From assembly GCF_900774055.1 (NCBI RefSeq), contig NZ_CAAGSW010000003.1, positions 1-64,000 on the forward strand: a stretch of DNA of 64,000 nucleotides, in the 5' to 3' direction. Below are positions 27,856 to 37,560 of this stretch, piece after piece. The translations under genes were made by a program, and so were the position numbers. Below the pieces are notes generated by a model. That model was not told where the DNA came from and did not search any database. It saw only the letters and a list, made by a program, of their open reading frames with translations. Positions within the stretch are counted from its first letter, which is position 1. The number at the start of each line of letters is the position of its first letter. The stretch comes from Methanococcoides sp. AM1 (lineage in GTDB: Archaea; Halobacteriota; Methanosarcinia; Methanosarcinales; Methanosarcinaceae).

Positions 27856-29314
27856 TTTGATACTCCTCTATTATAGACCTGTTAGATATTTTTCCACTTT
27901 TACTCAGTGGCAAGTTTTCGATAAGAATTATTTCCAGTGGACACAGGAAGCCTGGCAAATTCTTTCTGCAAAATGTATACAATGTTTCAACTTCTGTATC
28001 CTGAGTTGGAATTACCATCAGGCTGATGGCATTTCCCATATACTCATGATCAACCGGGACGACGAATACATCTGAAACTTCATTATTTTGGCCAATATAT
28101 TTTTCCAGTTCTCTTGGATTTATACGATGATCAGCAACTTTGATCAGGTCATCTTTGCGACCTAATAATTTAAAATAACCATTTGGCAACTTTTGTGCCA
28201 GGTCGCCGGTATACATCCAACCATCGATGACCTTTTTACGGCTAGCTTCCTCATCATTAAGATAGCCTATCAGTATGTTCTTTCCTCTGGCTATCAATTC
28301 ACCTGTTATGCCAGGTCCAACTGGCTTTTTACTATCATCAACCACATCAAGTTCAACTCCCGGGATTGGTCTGCCGATTGTATCAGGATACTTTTCCAGA
28401 TCTGCTGGTGGAAGATACGCAAGCCTTGCGGTTGCTTCTGTTTGGCCATACATTGGTATGATTTCTATACTGCCATTCAACTGCTTTATCTTTTCGATAA
28501 TTTCTACTTCCATGGCACCGCCTGCAGATGCAGCAAGTCTGACGTTCTTGAATGATTTCTGGAAGCGGGATGGGTATTTGAGAAGGATTCGATAAGTGCT
28601 TGGGACTCCATAGAATATTGTTACTCCAGATCCCACAAGTTTAAAGGTTGATTCGAGGAAAGTAAGGCCACCGATCTTTATAGATCCTCCTGCAACCAAT
28701 TGGGAATTAATTATTGAATTTCCAAAAGCATGGTGTGGAGATATCACTTGTGCAGCGTTGTCTTCTGGTGTTATGCTCAGTACCTCTATTATGGAATTTG
28801 CATTTGCTATTAGATTTTCATCACTTAGCATAACACCTTTTGGAGCACCTGTAGTTCCGGATGTATACATTACAAGCCTTAATTGATCATTATTGTTCTC
28901 ACTAATGATCTTTTTATGTAAAGTTTTCACAGTGGAATCCTTTGAAATATAGATTATAGTGGTAAATCCTTCAAAGAAGGCATTTTCAAATCTCGAATAT
29001 TGCTGTTCAGTGACAATGATATTGCTTATCTGGTTGCTATCTAATATTTGTCTAATATTGGATTCTGTCAGTTCCACCGGTAGGGGTACAGCAATGTTAT
29101 CCGATCGATAGACTGCCATTAGGGCCCGAATATACTCTATACCTGATTCTGCAAGGATTGCCAATTTGCAATGTTCGAAATCATCGATTTCTGCTGCTAT
29201 GGTGTTTATAGCTTCATCGAGATGACTATAAGAAATTGATCTGTCTTTCTCTTCAAGAGCAGTTTTTTGAGGATTTTCTTTGGCATGGTTTGCAATATAT
29301 TCGTCGATTCTCAT
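27836..29314 (-). CDS. AMP-dependent acyl/aminoacyl ligase
   Basis: 492 residues. It activates a carboxylic acid with ATP and passes it to a thiol. Core motifs: LVMYTSGTTGAPKGVML (A3), PMYGQTEATARLAYLP (A5), MYTGDLAQKLPNGYFKLLGR (A7-A8), DLIKVADHRINPRELEKYI and PLSKSGKISNRSI (A10) with the catalytic Lys. The carrier-protein gene ends 4 bp upstream, so the thiol acceptor is probably that carrier rather than CoA. The acid cannot be named from sequence alone. It overlaps the amidotransferase-like gene downstream. Confidence 0.9.
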   Translation of the reverse strand: MRIDEYIANHAKENPQKTALEEKDRSISYSHLDEAINTIAAEIDDFEHCKLAILAESGIEYIRALMAVYRSDNIAVPLPVELTESNIRQILDSNQISNIIVTEQQYSRFENAFFEGFTTIIYISKDSTVKTLHKKIISENNNDQLRLVMYTSGTTGAPKGVMLSDENLIANANSIIEVLSITPEDNAAQVISPHHAFGNSIINSQLVAGGSIKIGGLTFLESTFKLVGSGVTIFYGVPSTYRILLKYPSRFQKSFKNVRLAASAGGAMEVEIIEKIKQLNGSIEIIPMYGQTEATARLAYLPPADLEKYPDTIGRPIPGVELDVVDDSKKPVGPGITGELIARGKNILIGYLNDEEASRKKVIDGWMYTGDLAQKLPNGYFKLLGRKDDLIKVADHRINPRELEKYIGQNNEVSDVFVVPVDHEYMGNAISLMVIPTQDTEVETLYTFCRKNLPGFLCPLEIILIENLPLSKSGKISNRSIIEEYQNVKANM

Positions 29315-29318
29315 GATC

Positions 29319-29564
29319 TCACTTTGTCAATTTTTGGATGGTATCTACTATTCCGCGGATTGAATCAAAATTTTCAGGAGTTAATAGGTCTTCAGGAATT
29401 TCTATGGAATATTTTTCAGAAATGAAATCTATAAATTCGATTAATCCAATTGAATCGATAATTCCTTTCATTGTTAAAGAATCATCATCATTTAATTGTG
29501 TACTACTGTCCATAAACGATCTTTCTTGCAAATATGCCATTATATTTTCTTTAATTTCATCCAT
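29319..29564 (-). CDS. Acyl carrier protein
   Basis: 81 residues from ATG 29564; a TTG six codons upstream is the other start. The family motif GIIDSIGLIEFIDFI contains the Ser (about residue 38) that carries 4'-phosphopantetheine. The acidic four-helix pattern (EIKENIMAYL..., EIPEDLLTPENFDSI, IRGIVDTIQKL) is complete. ACPs are rare in archaea, which make lipids without them. With a PPTase upstream and a ligase 4 bp downstream, it is the tether of the pathway encoded here. It is too small and isolated to be a domain of a larger synthase. Confidence 0.92.
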   Translation of the reverse strand: MDEIKENIMAYLQERSFMDSSTQLNDDDSLTMKGIIDSIGLIEFIDFISEKYSIEIPEDLLTPENFDSIRGIVDTIQKLTK

Positions 29565-29762
29565 GTTTGTCAGCCCACTCAACGTATTTATTACTTAAAG
29601 AGCATAATAATGCAATCTTGATTCAACAAAGTCACGTAATACAAGCATAAGGAATACTCTATGCTTCATAGCTGCTTGAATTAATTCCCCATAAGCAAAA
29701 TAACTTCAATCGTATATAAGATGTTCTTATGGCAAACAAATTCTTCTCTCTGCCAAATTGAT

Positions 29763-29846
29763 CTATGATATTCCAATTACGTCCTTATTCATTAAATCTA
29801 TATATTTGGCATCGACGGCTTCTATTATTTCAGAAGTGTTGTTCAT
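29763..29846 (-). CDS. 27-residue reading frame coupled to the PPTase stop
   Basis: The ATG directly follows the TAA of the PPTase (TAAATG). The product is 27 residues, acidic and helical (starts MNNTSEIIEAVDAKYIDL). The remaining 200 bp before the carrier-protein start show only short open pieces in other frames. It may be a real short peptide, the start of a decayed gene, or chance. No family is recognised. Confidence 0.3.
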   Translation of the reverse strand: MNNTSEIIEAVDAKYIDLMNKDVIGIS

Positions 29847-30530
29847 TTAAATGGAAATACCTTTTTGGAGATAGCAAATATTGATCCTATCATTTATCGA
29901 GGCAAAAGCAACAGATAGTACATATCGGTTATCTATAACGCATTCTTGGTGATCGATATCATTGAGATCAATTTCTTTATTCAAACATGCTAACATACTC
30001 TGATCGGTCAGTTTACAATATGCTTCTCGCAATGTCCAATTTTTTAGTTTATTAACATTGTCTTTTTGAAGCAGATCTCTTTTCGATCCTGTATCAAGCA
30101 AACCTTTCGAAATATTCCCGAAATGTATTGGTCTGATATATTCAATATCAATTCCTGTTTTCAGTTTTGATATTGATACAGCAGCAAGATCTCCGGTGTA
30201 CGAGATGCAGATATAAATATCCTCATGTTTGTGTACGCACACACGTCCGGCATTATTTCGATAGAGGGATATATCTAACAATGATTCTTTTTTAAGAATA
30301 TGCTGCAGAATAAATTTCAGGAATGACCGAGATCCGATGAACCTTTTTCTAAAATAATTCGTTTTTAGTGTGTTTAGGTATTCTTTTTCATCGTTGCTTA
30401 GATCTGATAGGTCGAATTGTTCATCAATTTTCAGATCAATCAAAAAAATAAGGGCATCGTTCTTATTCCATAATTTACAGACTGACAAAGAAGATAGAGA
30501 AGTTAACGATCCTACTGTTTCAATAACCAT
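29847..30530 (-). CDS. 4'-phosphopantetheinyl transferase, Sfp type
   Basis: 227 residues. It moves phosphopantetheine from CoA to the Ser of a carrier protein. Two diagnostic motifs are present: GIDIE (residues 126-130, magnesium ligands) and WTLREAYCK (165-173; the family has W-[ST]-x-[KR]-E-[AS]-x-x-K). CISYTGDLAAVSISK fits the conserved HSG..A.V.. region, with Tyr-Thr-Gly in place of His-Ser-x. The length and layout fit the Sfp/Gsp class. It is the first gene of the carrier cluster, 264 bp before the ACP. Confidence 0.87.
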   Translation of the reverse strand: MVIETVGSLTSLSSLSVCKLWNKNDALIFLIDLKIDEQFDLSDLSNDEKEYLNTLKTNYFRKRFIGSRSFLKFILQHILKKESLLDISLYRNNAGRVCVHKHEDIYICISYTGDLAAVSISKLKTGIDIEYIRPIHFGNISKGLLDTGSKRDLLQKDNVNKLKNWTLREAYCKLTDQSMLACLNKEIDLNDIDHQECVIDNRYVLSVAFASINDRINICYLQKGISI

Positions 30531-31099
30531 GAAATAACCTTTCAGTTTATGATAATAGCAAAGACCATAGCAGGCAATGATCAGGCTTGTAAATATCTAT
30601 TATGTTCAAGTTAGTCCGGTGGAGATCTATTCATTTCTGTTTAATATTATTCTAATTAATGTGCTGTGTGTTTCAGATTGATTTAAACTAACCTTTTCAT
30701 TCCATGGTTAATTGGTATTATATTAGTTGTTGGGACATAAGTACTTTAATAAGAGTATGGTACGATATCTAAGTTTTTTCGGGAGTGCTAATTGAAGGAT
30801 TTGAGAATATTTCAATGATGGACTACGTATCTGTTATGTTTACATTTGTTTTGGTATCAGGAACATCATGGACTGGTTTTCAGTTTTCAGTGGTATTTCT
30901 TTTTCATATAGTTTTTATTCATTGTTATTATTTAGGTATATTATAAATAGCTCATAATAATGATAGTAATGACATCTTTGTTTTTTTCACAATGTATATA
31001 TAGCACCAGTACTATTTGAAATACGGGGATTTTGAATTTTGGTGATTAGGATCAAGTCAGCTCAACTCATCAGATGCATTTCAAAATAAAGGAAAAAAC
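30531..31099. other. Non-coding stretch between divergent PPTase and dockerin genes
   Basis: 569 bp, strongly AT-rich. It must hold the promoters of the carrier cluster (minus) and of the dockerin gene (plus). A TATA-like TGTATATATAG at 30992-31002 probably serves the dockerin gene. A hydrophobic 44-codon frame at about 30815-30949 (plus; MMDYVSVMFTFVL...) has no ribosome binding site and is weak. I see no RNA gene or repeat. Confidence 0.4.
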
Positions 31100-31756
31100 A
31101 TGTCTAGCATAAAAAAGATCTTGATGGTAGTAACTTTAATCACATTGCTGGTAGGTCTAACTAATGTTTCTGCAGCTGCTTCAGATGTAACTCTAAAGCC
31201 ATCATCACAGACCATTGCACCGGGTGAATCTTTCACAGTCGATGTTTTTGTCTCTCCTGATGTTGATATTGCAGGAATCCAGTTCGATCTGCTTTTTGAT
31301 AGTTCTCAGTTCCAAGTATCAGATGTGAGTGAAGGAAGCTTGTTCAAGCAAAGTGGTATGAACACATTTTTTGTTTCAGGTTCTGCAAATTCAGGTTTAA
31401 TAAATGATGCATATGGTTGCATTCTCGGTGCTTCAGATGTGACAACACCAGCAACTTTTGCTATCATCACGTTAACAGCAACTGAACAGGCAAAAGGAAG
31501 ATCAGAATTAGTCCTGAAAGATGTTATTATAAGTGATCCAGAAGGTAATTCTGTAGATCTCGAATTAACAAATACAGTGATCTCAGTACTGGTATTTGAT
31601 ATAAACCAGGATCATGTAGTTGATTTTAATGATTATGGTCTAGTTGAACAGCATTTCGATGAAACCACCTCATATCCTTATCCTCTATGGGATGTTAATC
31701 AGGATAATATTGTAAATGTCCTTGATATGATGCTGGTGCTATCGCATATGGACTGA
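31100..31756 (+). CDS. Secreted cohesin-dockerin protein
   Basis: 218 residues. Signal peptide at 1-27. A cohesin domain follows (SDVTLKPSSQTIAPGESFTV, then IAGIQFDLLFDSSQF and a terminal VVISDPEGN-like strand). The C-terminus is a type I dockerin with two calcium-binding repeats: DINQDHVVDFNDYGLVEQHF and DVNQDNIVNVLDMMLVLSHM. Cohesin and dockerin bind each other, so such a protein can polymerise or link to other cohesins. The next gene encodes a second cohesin 18 bp downstream, so the two form an operon and probably a surface complex (inference). Confidence 0.85.
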   Translation: MSSIKKILMVVTLITLLVGLTNVSAAASDVTLKPSSQTIAPGESFTVDVFVSPDVDIAGIQFDLLFDSSQFQVSDVSEGSLFKQSGMNTFFVSGSANSGLINDAYGCILGASDVTTPATFAIITLTATEQAKGRSELVLKDVIISDPEGNSVDLELTNTVISVLVFDINQDHVVDFNDYGLVEQHFDETTSYPYPLWDVNQDNIVNVLDMMLVLSHMD

Positions 31757-31774
31757 TAATGGTAAGGTGTACCG

Positions 31775-32956
31775 ATGGAAAAGTATATTTTCATCTCTGG
31801 TAAAAGTAAATTTTATTCCTTACTATTTTTTTCTTTGTTTGCTATTACCTGCCTTAGTGGAATTGCCAGTGCCAGTACGACCATCAGCATCATGCCCGCT
31901 TCTCAATCAGTGGAGGAAGGGCAGAACTTTGTTGTGAGTGTCTATTTGGATCCGGACCATCCGGTTGCTGGTGTCCAGTTCGACTTGTCTTATGACAGTG
32001 AACTTGTCAGGGTTGTTCAGGTCTCAGAAGGTGAATTATTAAGACAGGAAGGTGCTCTTGTCTGGTTCAATCCCGGTGAGATCAAAAGTTCAAATGGAGA
32101 AATTAATTCTGTATATGGGTTGATACTAGACAAGACAAGTGTTACAGGTCCGGAATCTTTTGCTATGGTCCAGATGACCGCTGGTAATACATCAGGCACA
32201 AGTTCCCTGTCCTTATCAAACGTTGTGGTCAGTGATACTCAGGGTCAGATCATTCCTACAGATATTGTTGATGGATCTATCACTATTGGCTTTGATTCAT
32301 CTTCTAAATCTACGACCAGTAACACGAATGATTCTGAAACTGGTGAAATTAGCATCACAAGCAGATCCTATGAGGAATTGAAGATCATAGAAAGATCTAT
32401 CCAGCCTGTGTATCTTGGATCTCAGGTTTCCTATCAGTTCGATAAGCCTGATAATCCCATTATGTACATCAATTACGAATCTCTCGCAAATGCCGGTAAT
32501 GTTGTAGCAACAATTGAGATCCTTAAGCAGACGTCCCTTCTCGTTTCATCGCCTCCTCCCGGTATTGTCTACAAAGATGTGAATATCTGGTTGGGTAAAC
32601 CCGGTTATAGTGCTGAGGGTAATATAAAGGATGCAGTAATCGGATTCAGTGTAGAAAGACCCTGGCTTGAGGAGAATCAGGTATCTGATAGTTCAATATT
32701 GATGTATCGTTATGAACAGGACAAGTGGCTACCCCTTTCAACAAAGAAGATCAATGAGAGCAACAGCCACGTGTTTTTTGAAGCAGAAACGTCTGTTTTT
32801 TCGCCTTTTGTAATTGTGGCTTCCAGTTCAACAGAGGATATTGTTAGGAATACAGAAGTCGATAATACTCCTGAAGAAAATGAAAGTCTTGATCAGAACG
32901 CGGCTTTTATTCTGAGTATGTCGATATTGATACTTCTATTTGCCAGAAGGCATTAA
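31775..32956 (+). CDS. Secreted cohesin and PGF-pre-PGF domain protein
   Basis: 393 residues. Signal peptide at 1-32, then a cohesin domain (ISIMPASQSVEEGQNFVVSV, VAGVQFDLSYDSELV). A Ser/Thr/Asn linker leads to a second domain (about residues 205-350: PIMYINYES..., FSVERPWLEENQVSDSSI, YRYEQDKWLPL, SPFVIVAS) that matches the PGF-pre-PGF domain of methanogen surface proteins. The C-terminus is a hydrophobic helix ending in FARRH, like an archaeosortase tail but without the PGF motif. It is likely to be cell-anchored and to receive the dockerin of its neighbour. Confidence 0.8.
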   Translation: MEKYIFISGKSKFYSLLFFSLFAITCLSGIASASTTISIMPASQSVEEGQNFVVSVYLDPDHPVAGVQFDLSYDSELVRVVQVSEGELLRQEGALVWFNPGEIKSSNGEINSVYGLILDKTSVTGPESFAMVQMTAGNTSGTSSLSLSNVVVSDTQGQIIPTDIVDGSITIGFDSSSKSTTSNTNDSETGEISITSRSYEELKIIERSIQPVYLGSQVSYQFDKPDNPIMYINYESLANAGNVVATIEILKQTSLLVSSPPPGIVYKDVNIWLGKPGYSAEGNIKDAVIGFSVERPWLEENQVSDSSILMYRYEQDKWLPLSTKKINESNSHVFFEAETSVFSPFVIVASSSTEDIVRNTEVDNTPEENESLDQNAAFILSMSILILLFARRH

Positions 32957-32968
32957 TTTATAATTTGT

Positions 32969-33013
32969 AGCTATCAAATCCCTATCCGCCGATTTTGATA
33001 GCTTTAATTTTTT
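32969..33013 (+). terminator. Hairpin terminator of the cohesin operon
   Basis: AGCTATCAAA (32969-32978) pairs perfectly with TTTGATAGCT (32994-33003), followed by TTAATTTTTTA. Confidence 0.75.
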
Positions 33014-33252
33014 ATTGTAACATCAAATTATAATGAATTCAAACAATGCCAAAATTATTTAAATGATCAAGTTTGATGCAATGATATCTTATAATATCGT
33101 TATCAACTCCAAATTTATACAATTCACTTGAAATAATTCTCTTGAAATTAATGTAGGAAAGGACTTTTATGCAATATTCAATTCAATAATTACAAGAGCA
33201 ATTGCTTGAAACCCGATACTAACAATCGTATTTATTCTTATGAGGTGATATC

Positions 33253-33657
33253 ATTCTTGAACGAATAATTCCTAAACAGAGGACAACTTCTACCCGTCTG
33301 GGAGGGATCCTTATCCTGGTAGGCGAGACCATGTTCCTGTTCTCGATCCTGAATTTTATGATGATCACCCGGCTTCAGTATTACAGTTCCGGTGATTCGT
33401 TTGCCAGAACGATCTTCCCGGAATATTATTTCTTCCTTCTATCAATGTTCATCGTAGCTTTCATAGGAATGTGGCTTACATATGTCTATATTTTCCCGAG
33501 CAAGCAGAAGTTCTCACAGGAACAGGCAGTAAAGGATGACAGGAGTCCCATGTACAATCGCCTGGTACAGATGCACGATGAAATGCGTGAGATGCAGTCC
33601 ATGGTAAAGGAGTTGCATGAAAAGGTAGATACCCTTAGCAAAGAGGGACAGAAATAA
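33253..33657 (+). CDS. Two-helix membrane protein with C-terminal coiled coil
   Basis: About 134 residues if begun at ATT 33253. Helices: GGILILVGETMFLFSILNFMM and YFFLLSMFIVAFIGMWLTYV. A C-terminal coiled coil follows (NRLVQMHDEMREMQSMVKEL). The first ATG (33331) falls inside the first helix and would destroy it. A near-perfect ribosome binding site, GAGGTGAT (33242-33249), stands right before the upstream part, but the codons there are ATC and ATT with no ATG, GTG or TTG in frame after the stop at 33241. Either a rare start codon is used or the start has mutated. It begins an operon with the phosphoesterase (1 bp gap) and Lhr. No family recognised. Confidence 0.7.
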   Translation: MLERIIPKQRTTSTRLGGILILVGETMFLFSILNFMMITRLQYYSSGDSFARTIFPEYYFFLLSMFIVAFIGMWLTYVYIFPSKQKFSQEQAVKDDRSPMYNRLVQMHDEMREMQSMVKELHEKVDTLSKEGQK

Positions 33658-33658
33658 A

Positions 33659-34636
33659 ATGACAATAACAATCGATCCTGTGATCAATGAGCCTGCACTC
33701 TTAGTTTCAGGTGATACAAAGGCCCTTGTACTGGCGGACATCCATTTGGGGATCGAATGGGACCTTTACCGGAGCGGGTTTTCCATACCCAGCCAGATAG
33801 AGCAGCGACTTGAGCGTATCATGAGGCTTGTGGAGCAGGAGAGGCCTGACCGGATCGTGCTGCTTGGTGACATAAAACACAACGTACCACAGGTTTCCTG
33901 GCAGGAACGTGATGAGATCCCGTACTTTATTGGCAGCCTTGCAGAGAAGGCCATTGTTGATATCTTCCCCGGGAACCATGACGGTGGGATCGAGTTCCTG
34001 CTTCCGCCGGACAGTGATGTAAATGTTTATTCTGCACGTGGCGATGTTATTGACGGAGTTGGTTATTTCCATGGTCATACGTGGCCATCGGTGGAATTAT
34101 TATCTGCCGAGCATGTGATCGTTGCTCACAACCATCCTACAGTACGTTTCACGGATGCCATGGGATACTCGGTGGTGGAGCAGGTATGGATAAGGGCACG
34201 ACTTGAAAGGGAAGTACTTGCAAATCACTTTAAGAGTGCTGATCTCTCTTCTGAAAGTGATATCTGGTCCGATCCTGATGTGGTGGTGGTTCCGGCTTTC
34301 AACGAACTTTGTGGCGGGGTTGCATTTAATGAGTCCGTGCGTGATGATCTTCTGGGACCCATATTTTCATCCGGTGCACTTGACATTGATAATTCTGATA
34401 TCTATCTGCTGGATGGAACGTATCTGGGGATATTGAAGAATATCCGAAAACTGGAGGAAACCCAATCCGATCGAAGCAGAATCCGGAAAAGCAGCAAAAA
34501 TAGGATCAACAAACGAAAAAAGGATAGCAGAACCAGCAACCCAAAAGAGACTTCCCGGAAGAACAATACTGCAAAAGGAAACAGTAAAAAGAGTATCATT
34601 ACAAAAGGAAATACCACAAAGGAGGATGGAAAATGA
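33659..34636 (+). CDS. Metallophosphoesterase, archaeal SbcD-related
   Basis: 325 residues. Calcineurin-like motifs: [31 protein letters not shown] and VAHNHP, giving all metal ligands of a dinuclear site. The layout matches the archaeal family near helicases (MJ0037-like). The C-terminal 60 residues (after about 265) are a Lys/Arg/Asn/Thr-rich low-complexity tail, probably DNA- or RNA-binding and unstructured. It overlaps lhr by 4 bp (ATGA). Known members are of uncertain substrate; a nuclease or phosphatase role in DNA processing with the helicase is inferred. Confidence 0.85.
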   Translation: MTITIDPVINEPALLVSGDTKALVLADIHLGIEWDLYRSGFSIPSQIEQRLERIMRLVEQERPDRIVLLGDIKHNVPQVSWQERDEIPYFIGSLAEKAIVDIFPGNHDGGIEFLLPPDSDVNVYSARGDVIDGVGYFHGHTWPSVELLSAEHVIVAHNHPTVRFTDAMGYSVVEQVWIRARLEREVLANHFKSADLSSESDIWSDPDVVVVPAFNELCGGVAFNESVRDDLLGPIFSSGALDIDNSDIYLLDGTYLGILKNIRKLEETQSDRSRIRKSSKNRINKRKKDSRTSNPKETSRKNNTAKGNSKKSIITKGNTTKEDGK

Positions 34637-37467
34637 GCTTCGGTAATCAGTTCGATGATTTTCATCCTGCCATTCAGGAAACCCTTGTGAAAATGGGCTT
34701 CACTGCTCCTACTAAACCGCAGGAGATGTGCTTCCCTCACCTCCTCGCAGGAGAACATACATTCCTGATAGCACCCACAGGTTCCGGTAAGACCGAGTCT
34801 GCAGTACTGCCTATGTTCGATCATATCCTTGGCAAAAGTGAAGAAGGGCGCACGGGTATTTCTGCTCTTTATATAACACCACTACGTGCGCTGAATCGTG
34901 ATATGCTCACACGTATCCAGACATGGGGCAAAGAGTTAGGCATAACAGTACAGGTCCGCCATGGGGATACCTCGCCATACGAAAGGCAGAAACAATCCAA
35001 GAACCCTCCTGATCTTCTGATAACAACTCCTGAAACACTCCAGGCGATGTTCACAGGTTCGCGGCTTCGGAAGAACCTTGAGTGCGTCAGTTACGTTGTT
35101 GTGGATGAGATACATGAACTTGCATCATCCAAAAGAGGTGCACAGCTTTCTGTGGGACTTGAAAGGCTTGTGGAAATATCCGGTGAGTTCCTGAGGGTTG
35201 GTCTTTCAGCCACTGTGGGTAACCCTGATGTGGTCTCTCAATTCCTTGTTGGGTCCGGCAGGGAAGTATCTGTTGTACAGGTTTCCATGATAAGCCTGCT
35301 TGAGTTCAATGTGGTCAGTCCGCAGGTTATCGATGAGGATGTTGAACTTGGAAGGAAGATCGGCTGTGAGCCGGAGTTTGCATCCCATCTGCGTTGTATC
35401 CGTGAGATCGTGGAAACCCATCTGTCAACTCTTATTTTCGTTAATACAAGACAAAGTGCTGAAGCCCTTGCATCAGGTTTCAAGATACTGGAGGCTTCAA
35501 TAGGTGTACATCACGGTTCTCTTTCTGTGGATGCACGTATCGAAGCTGAAGAATCGTTCAAGGCAGGCGATATAAAGGGTTTGATCTGTACTTCATCAAT
35601 GGAGCTTGGTATTGATATCGGTAAAGTTGACCACGTTGTACAGTATGGTTCCCCAAGACAGGTCTCGCGCCTGCTCCAGCGCGTGGGACGTGCCGGACAC
35701 AGAATACACGAGGTTTCCAGGGGTACGATCCTTGCAATGGGATCCGATGATATTCTGGAGAGCATGGCCATTACAAAGGCTGCAATGGAAGGTAAAGTTG
35801 AGAATATTATTCCTCACAGTGGTTCCCTTGACGTTGTGGCGAACCAGATCTCCGGCATGGTTATCGATTTTGGTGATGTTGAGATAAAGAAGATCCATTC
35901 CATACTGAGGAGGACCTATCCTTTCAGGGACCTTTCCATAGAGCAGCTCGAACGCGTCGTTGAACAGGTTACAGATTACCGGATGGTCTGGCGTGATGAG
36001 GGTTCCAGCAGCATTAGCAGGCGAAAGAAGAGCTGGCAATATTACTACGAAAATCTTTCAATGATCCCTGATGAAAGGAAGTTCGAGATCTACGATATTG
36101 TCTCCGGCAGGTCCGTGGGAATGCTGGATGAAGCCTTTGTTGTCAATTTCGCATCTCCCGGTGCAGTTTTTATTACCAAGGGTGACATGTGGCGTGTCAT
36201 TGAGATGAATACGGACCGTGACAGGATAAAAGTTGAGCCTGTCAAGACCATGGGTGAGATCCCAAGCTGGGTTGGTGAGGAGATCCCGGTTCCGTTCGAG
36301 GTGGCACAGCAAGTTGGTCGTATCCGGTTTAGAGTATCGTTCCTGATACACGATGGGAAAAGTGATGAGGAGATCGTTGAAGCACTGATGGAAGAATATC
36401 CTGTTGATATTCACAGTGCTCTTACAGTCATAGATCTCATAAAAGAACACATTTCAAAGGGCTACCCGCTTCCTGATAATGATACGATCGTAATTGAGGA
36501 TGAAGGGGAAGCCATCATAATTAATTCGTGTTTCGGACACACTACCAATGAGACCATCGGGAAGGTAATTACTTCCCTTCTTGCTGCCCGTTTTGGCAGT
36601 AGTGTAAGTCAGGAGATTGATCCTTACAGGATAAGGATGCAGCTCCCAAGGCGCATGAAGGCCCTGCATATTCAGGAAATGATCTACGACATCCAGCCGG
36701 AGCATATTGAGCCGATCATTGAGATGACGCTGAAGAACACTTCTGTGATGAAATGGAAGATGGTCCATGTGGCACGGAAGTTCGGTGCATTGAGCAAGGA
36801 CATTGATTATGATCGCATCAGCATGAAGAAACTGCTCGAGATCTACAAGGATACTTCCATGTATGATGAGGTCATGCGTGAGATCTTCCACAACATGCTG
36901 GATGTGGACCGGGCAAGGGATGTGCTTTCGCGTATAGCTTCTGAGGAGATGGTCATACTGGTCAGCCCTATGCCAACACCCATTGGTTCTGCAGGATTTG
37001 CAATGCGACGTGATCTTGTAGCTCCGGAGAAAGCCGACAGGTCCATTGTCCTTGCCCTGAAGGACAGGATCATGCACGATCGGATCATATTGTTCTGTGT
37101 GCATTGCAAGAAATGGGTGTCACGCAGGAAGGTCATGAATGTTCCCGATGAGATACAGTGTCCGGTATGTGATTCCAGAATGGTGGCTGCCCTTAAACCG
37201 TGGGAAGAGGAAGAGATCAAGCTTGTCCGCAAGCAGGATAAGGTAACTGCAAAGGAAGATGTGAAGCGCATTCAGCGGGTATATCGAAATGCAGGCATCG
37301 TGATGGGGAACGGGAAGCTTGCGGTCATAGCTCTTGCAAGTCGTGGGATCGGTCCTGATACTGCTTCACGTGTGATTGAAAAGATGCGTGTTGATGAGGA
37401 AACATTCTACAGGGATATCATGGCTGCAGAAAGGAACTATGCCAAGAACAAGCAGTTCTGGAAATAA
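34633..37467 (+). CDS. lhr: Large Lhr-type superfamily 2 helicase
   Basis: 944 residues. Helicase motifs: [16 protein letters not shown] (Walker A), [27 protein letters not shown] (DEIH), [21 protein letters not shown], and GRAGHRI. After the two RecA domains come the winged-helix and Lhr core domains. Near the C-terminus is a zinc-binding CVHCKKW...CPVCDSR pair. It unwinds DNA 3' to 5' with ATP and acts in repair; that is known for Lhr. Coupled to the phosphoesterase gene by a 4-bp overlap. Confidence 0.94.
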   Translation: MSFGNQFDDFHPAIQETLVKMGFTAPTKPQEMCFPHLLAGEHTFLIAPTGSGKTESAVLPMFDHILGKSEEGRTGISALYITPLRALNRDMLTRIQTWGKELGITVQVRHGDTSPYERQKQSKNPPDLLITTPETLQAMFTGSRLRKNLECVSYVVVDEIHELASSKRGAQLSVGLERLVEISGEFLRVGLSATVGNPDVVSQFLVGSGREVSVVQVSMISLLEFNVVSPQVIDEDVELGRKIGCEPEFASHLRCIREIVETHLSTLIFVNTRQSAEALASGFKILEASIGVHHGSLSVDARIEAEESFKAGDIKGLICTSSMELGIDIGKVDHVVQYGSPRQVSRLLQRVGRAGHRIHEVSRGTILAMGSDDILESMAITKAAMEGKVENIIPHSGSLDVVANQISGMVIDFGDVEIKKIHSILRRTYPFRDLSIEQLERVVEQVTDYRMVWRDEGSSSISRRKKSWQYYYENLSMIPDERKFEIYDIVSGRSVGMLDEAFVVNFASPGAVFITKGDMWRVIEMNTDRDRIKVEPVKTMGEIPSWVGEEIPVPFEVAQQVGRIRFRVSFLIHDGKSDEEIVEALMEEYPVDIHSALTVIDLIKEHISKGYPLPDNDTIVIEDEGEAIIINSCFGHTTNETIGKVITSLLAARFGSSVSQEIDPYRIRMQLPRRMKALHIQEMIYDIQPEHIEPIIEMTLKNTSVMKWKMVHVARKFGALSKDIDYDRISMKKLLEIYKDTSMYDEVMREIFHNMLDVDRARDVLSRIASEEMVILVSPMPTPIGSAGFAMRRDLVAPEKADRSIVLALKDRIMHDRIILFCVHCKKWVSRRKVMNVPDEIQCPVCDSRMVAALKPWEEEEIKLVRKQDKVTAKEDVKRIQRVYRNAGIVMGNGKLAVIALASRGIGPDTASRVIEKMRVDEETFYRDIMAAERNYAKNKQFWK

Positions 37468-37560
37468 AATGTCAGTGCATGCTATTTACAAAAAGGGTCT
37501 GCCATTTACTACTTTCTATGGCGCAATATCCTTATACTTTGTACATCCAAGAAATCTTTC

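Noticed and set aside
30815-30949. 44-codon hydrophobic frame before the dockerin gene
   Set aside because: No ribosome binding site, AT-driven Phe/Val/Tyr composition and no known family; kept only as a remark in the spacer entry.
36454-37104. 216-codon minus frame inside lhr
   Set aside because: Antisense to a complete helicase gene; His-rich product without motifs.
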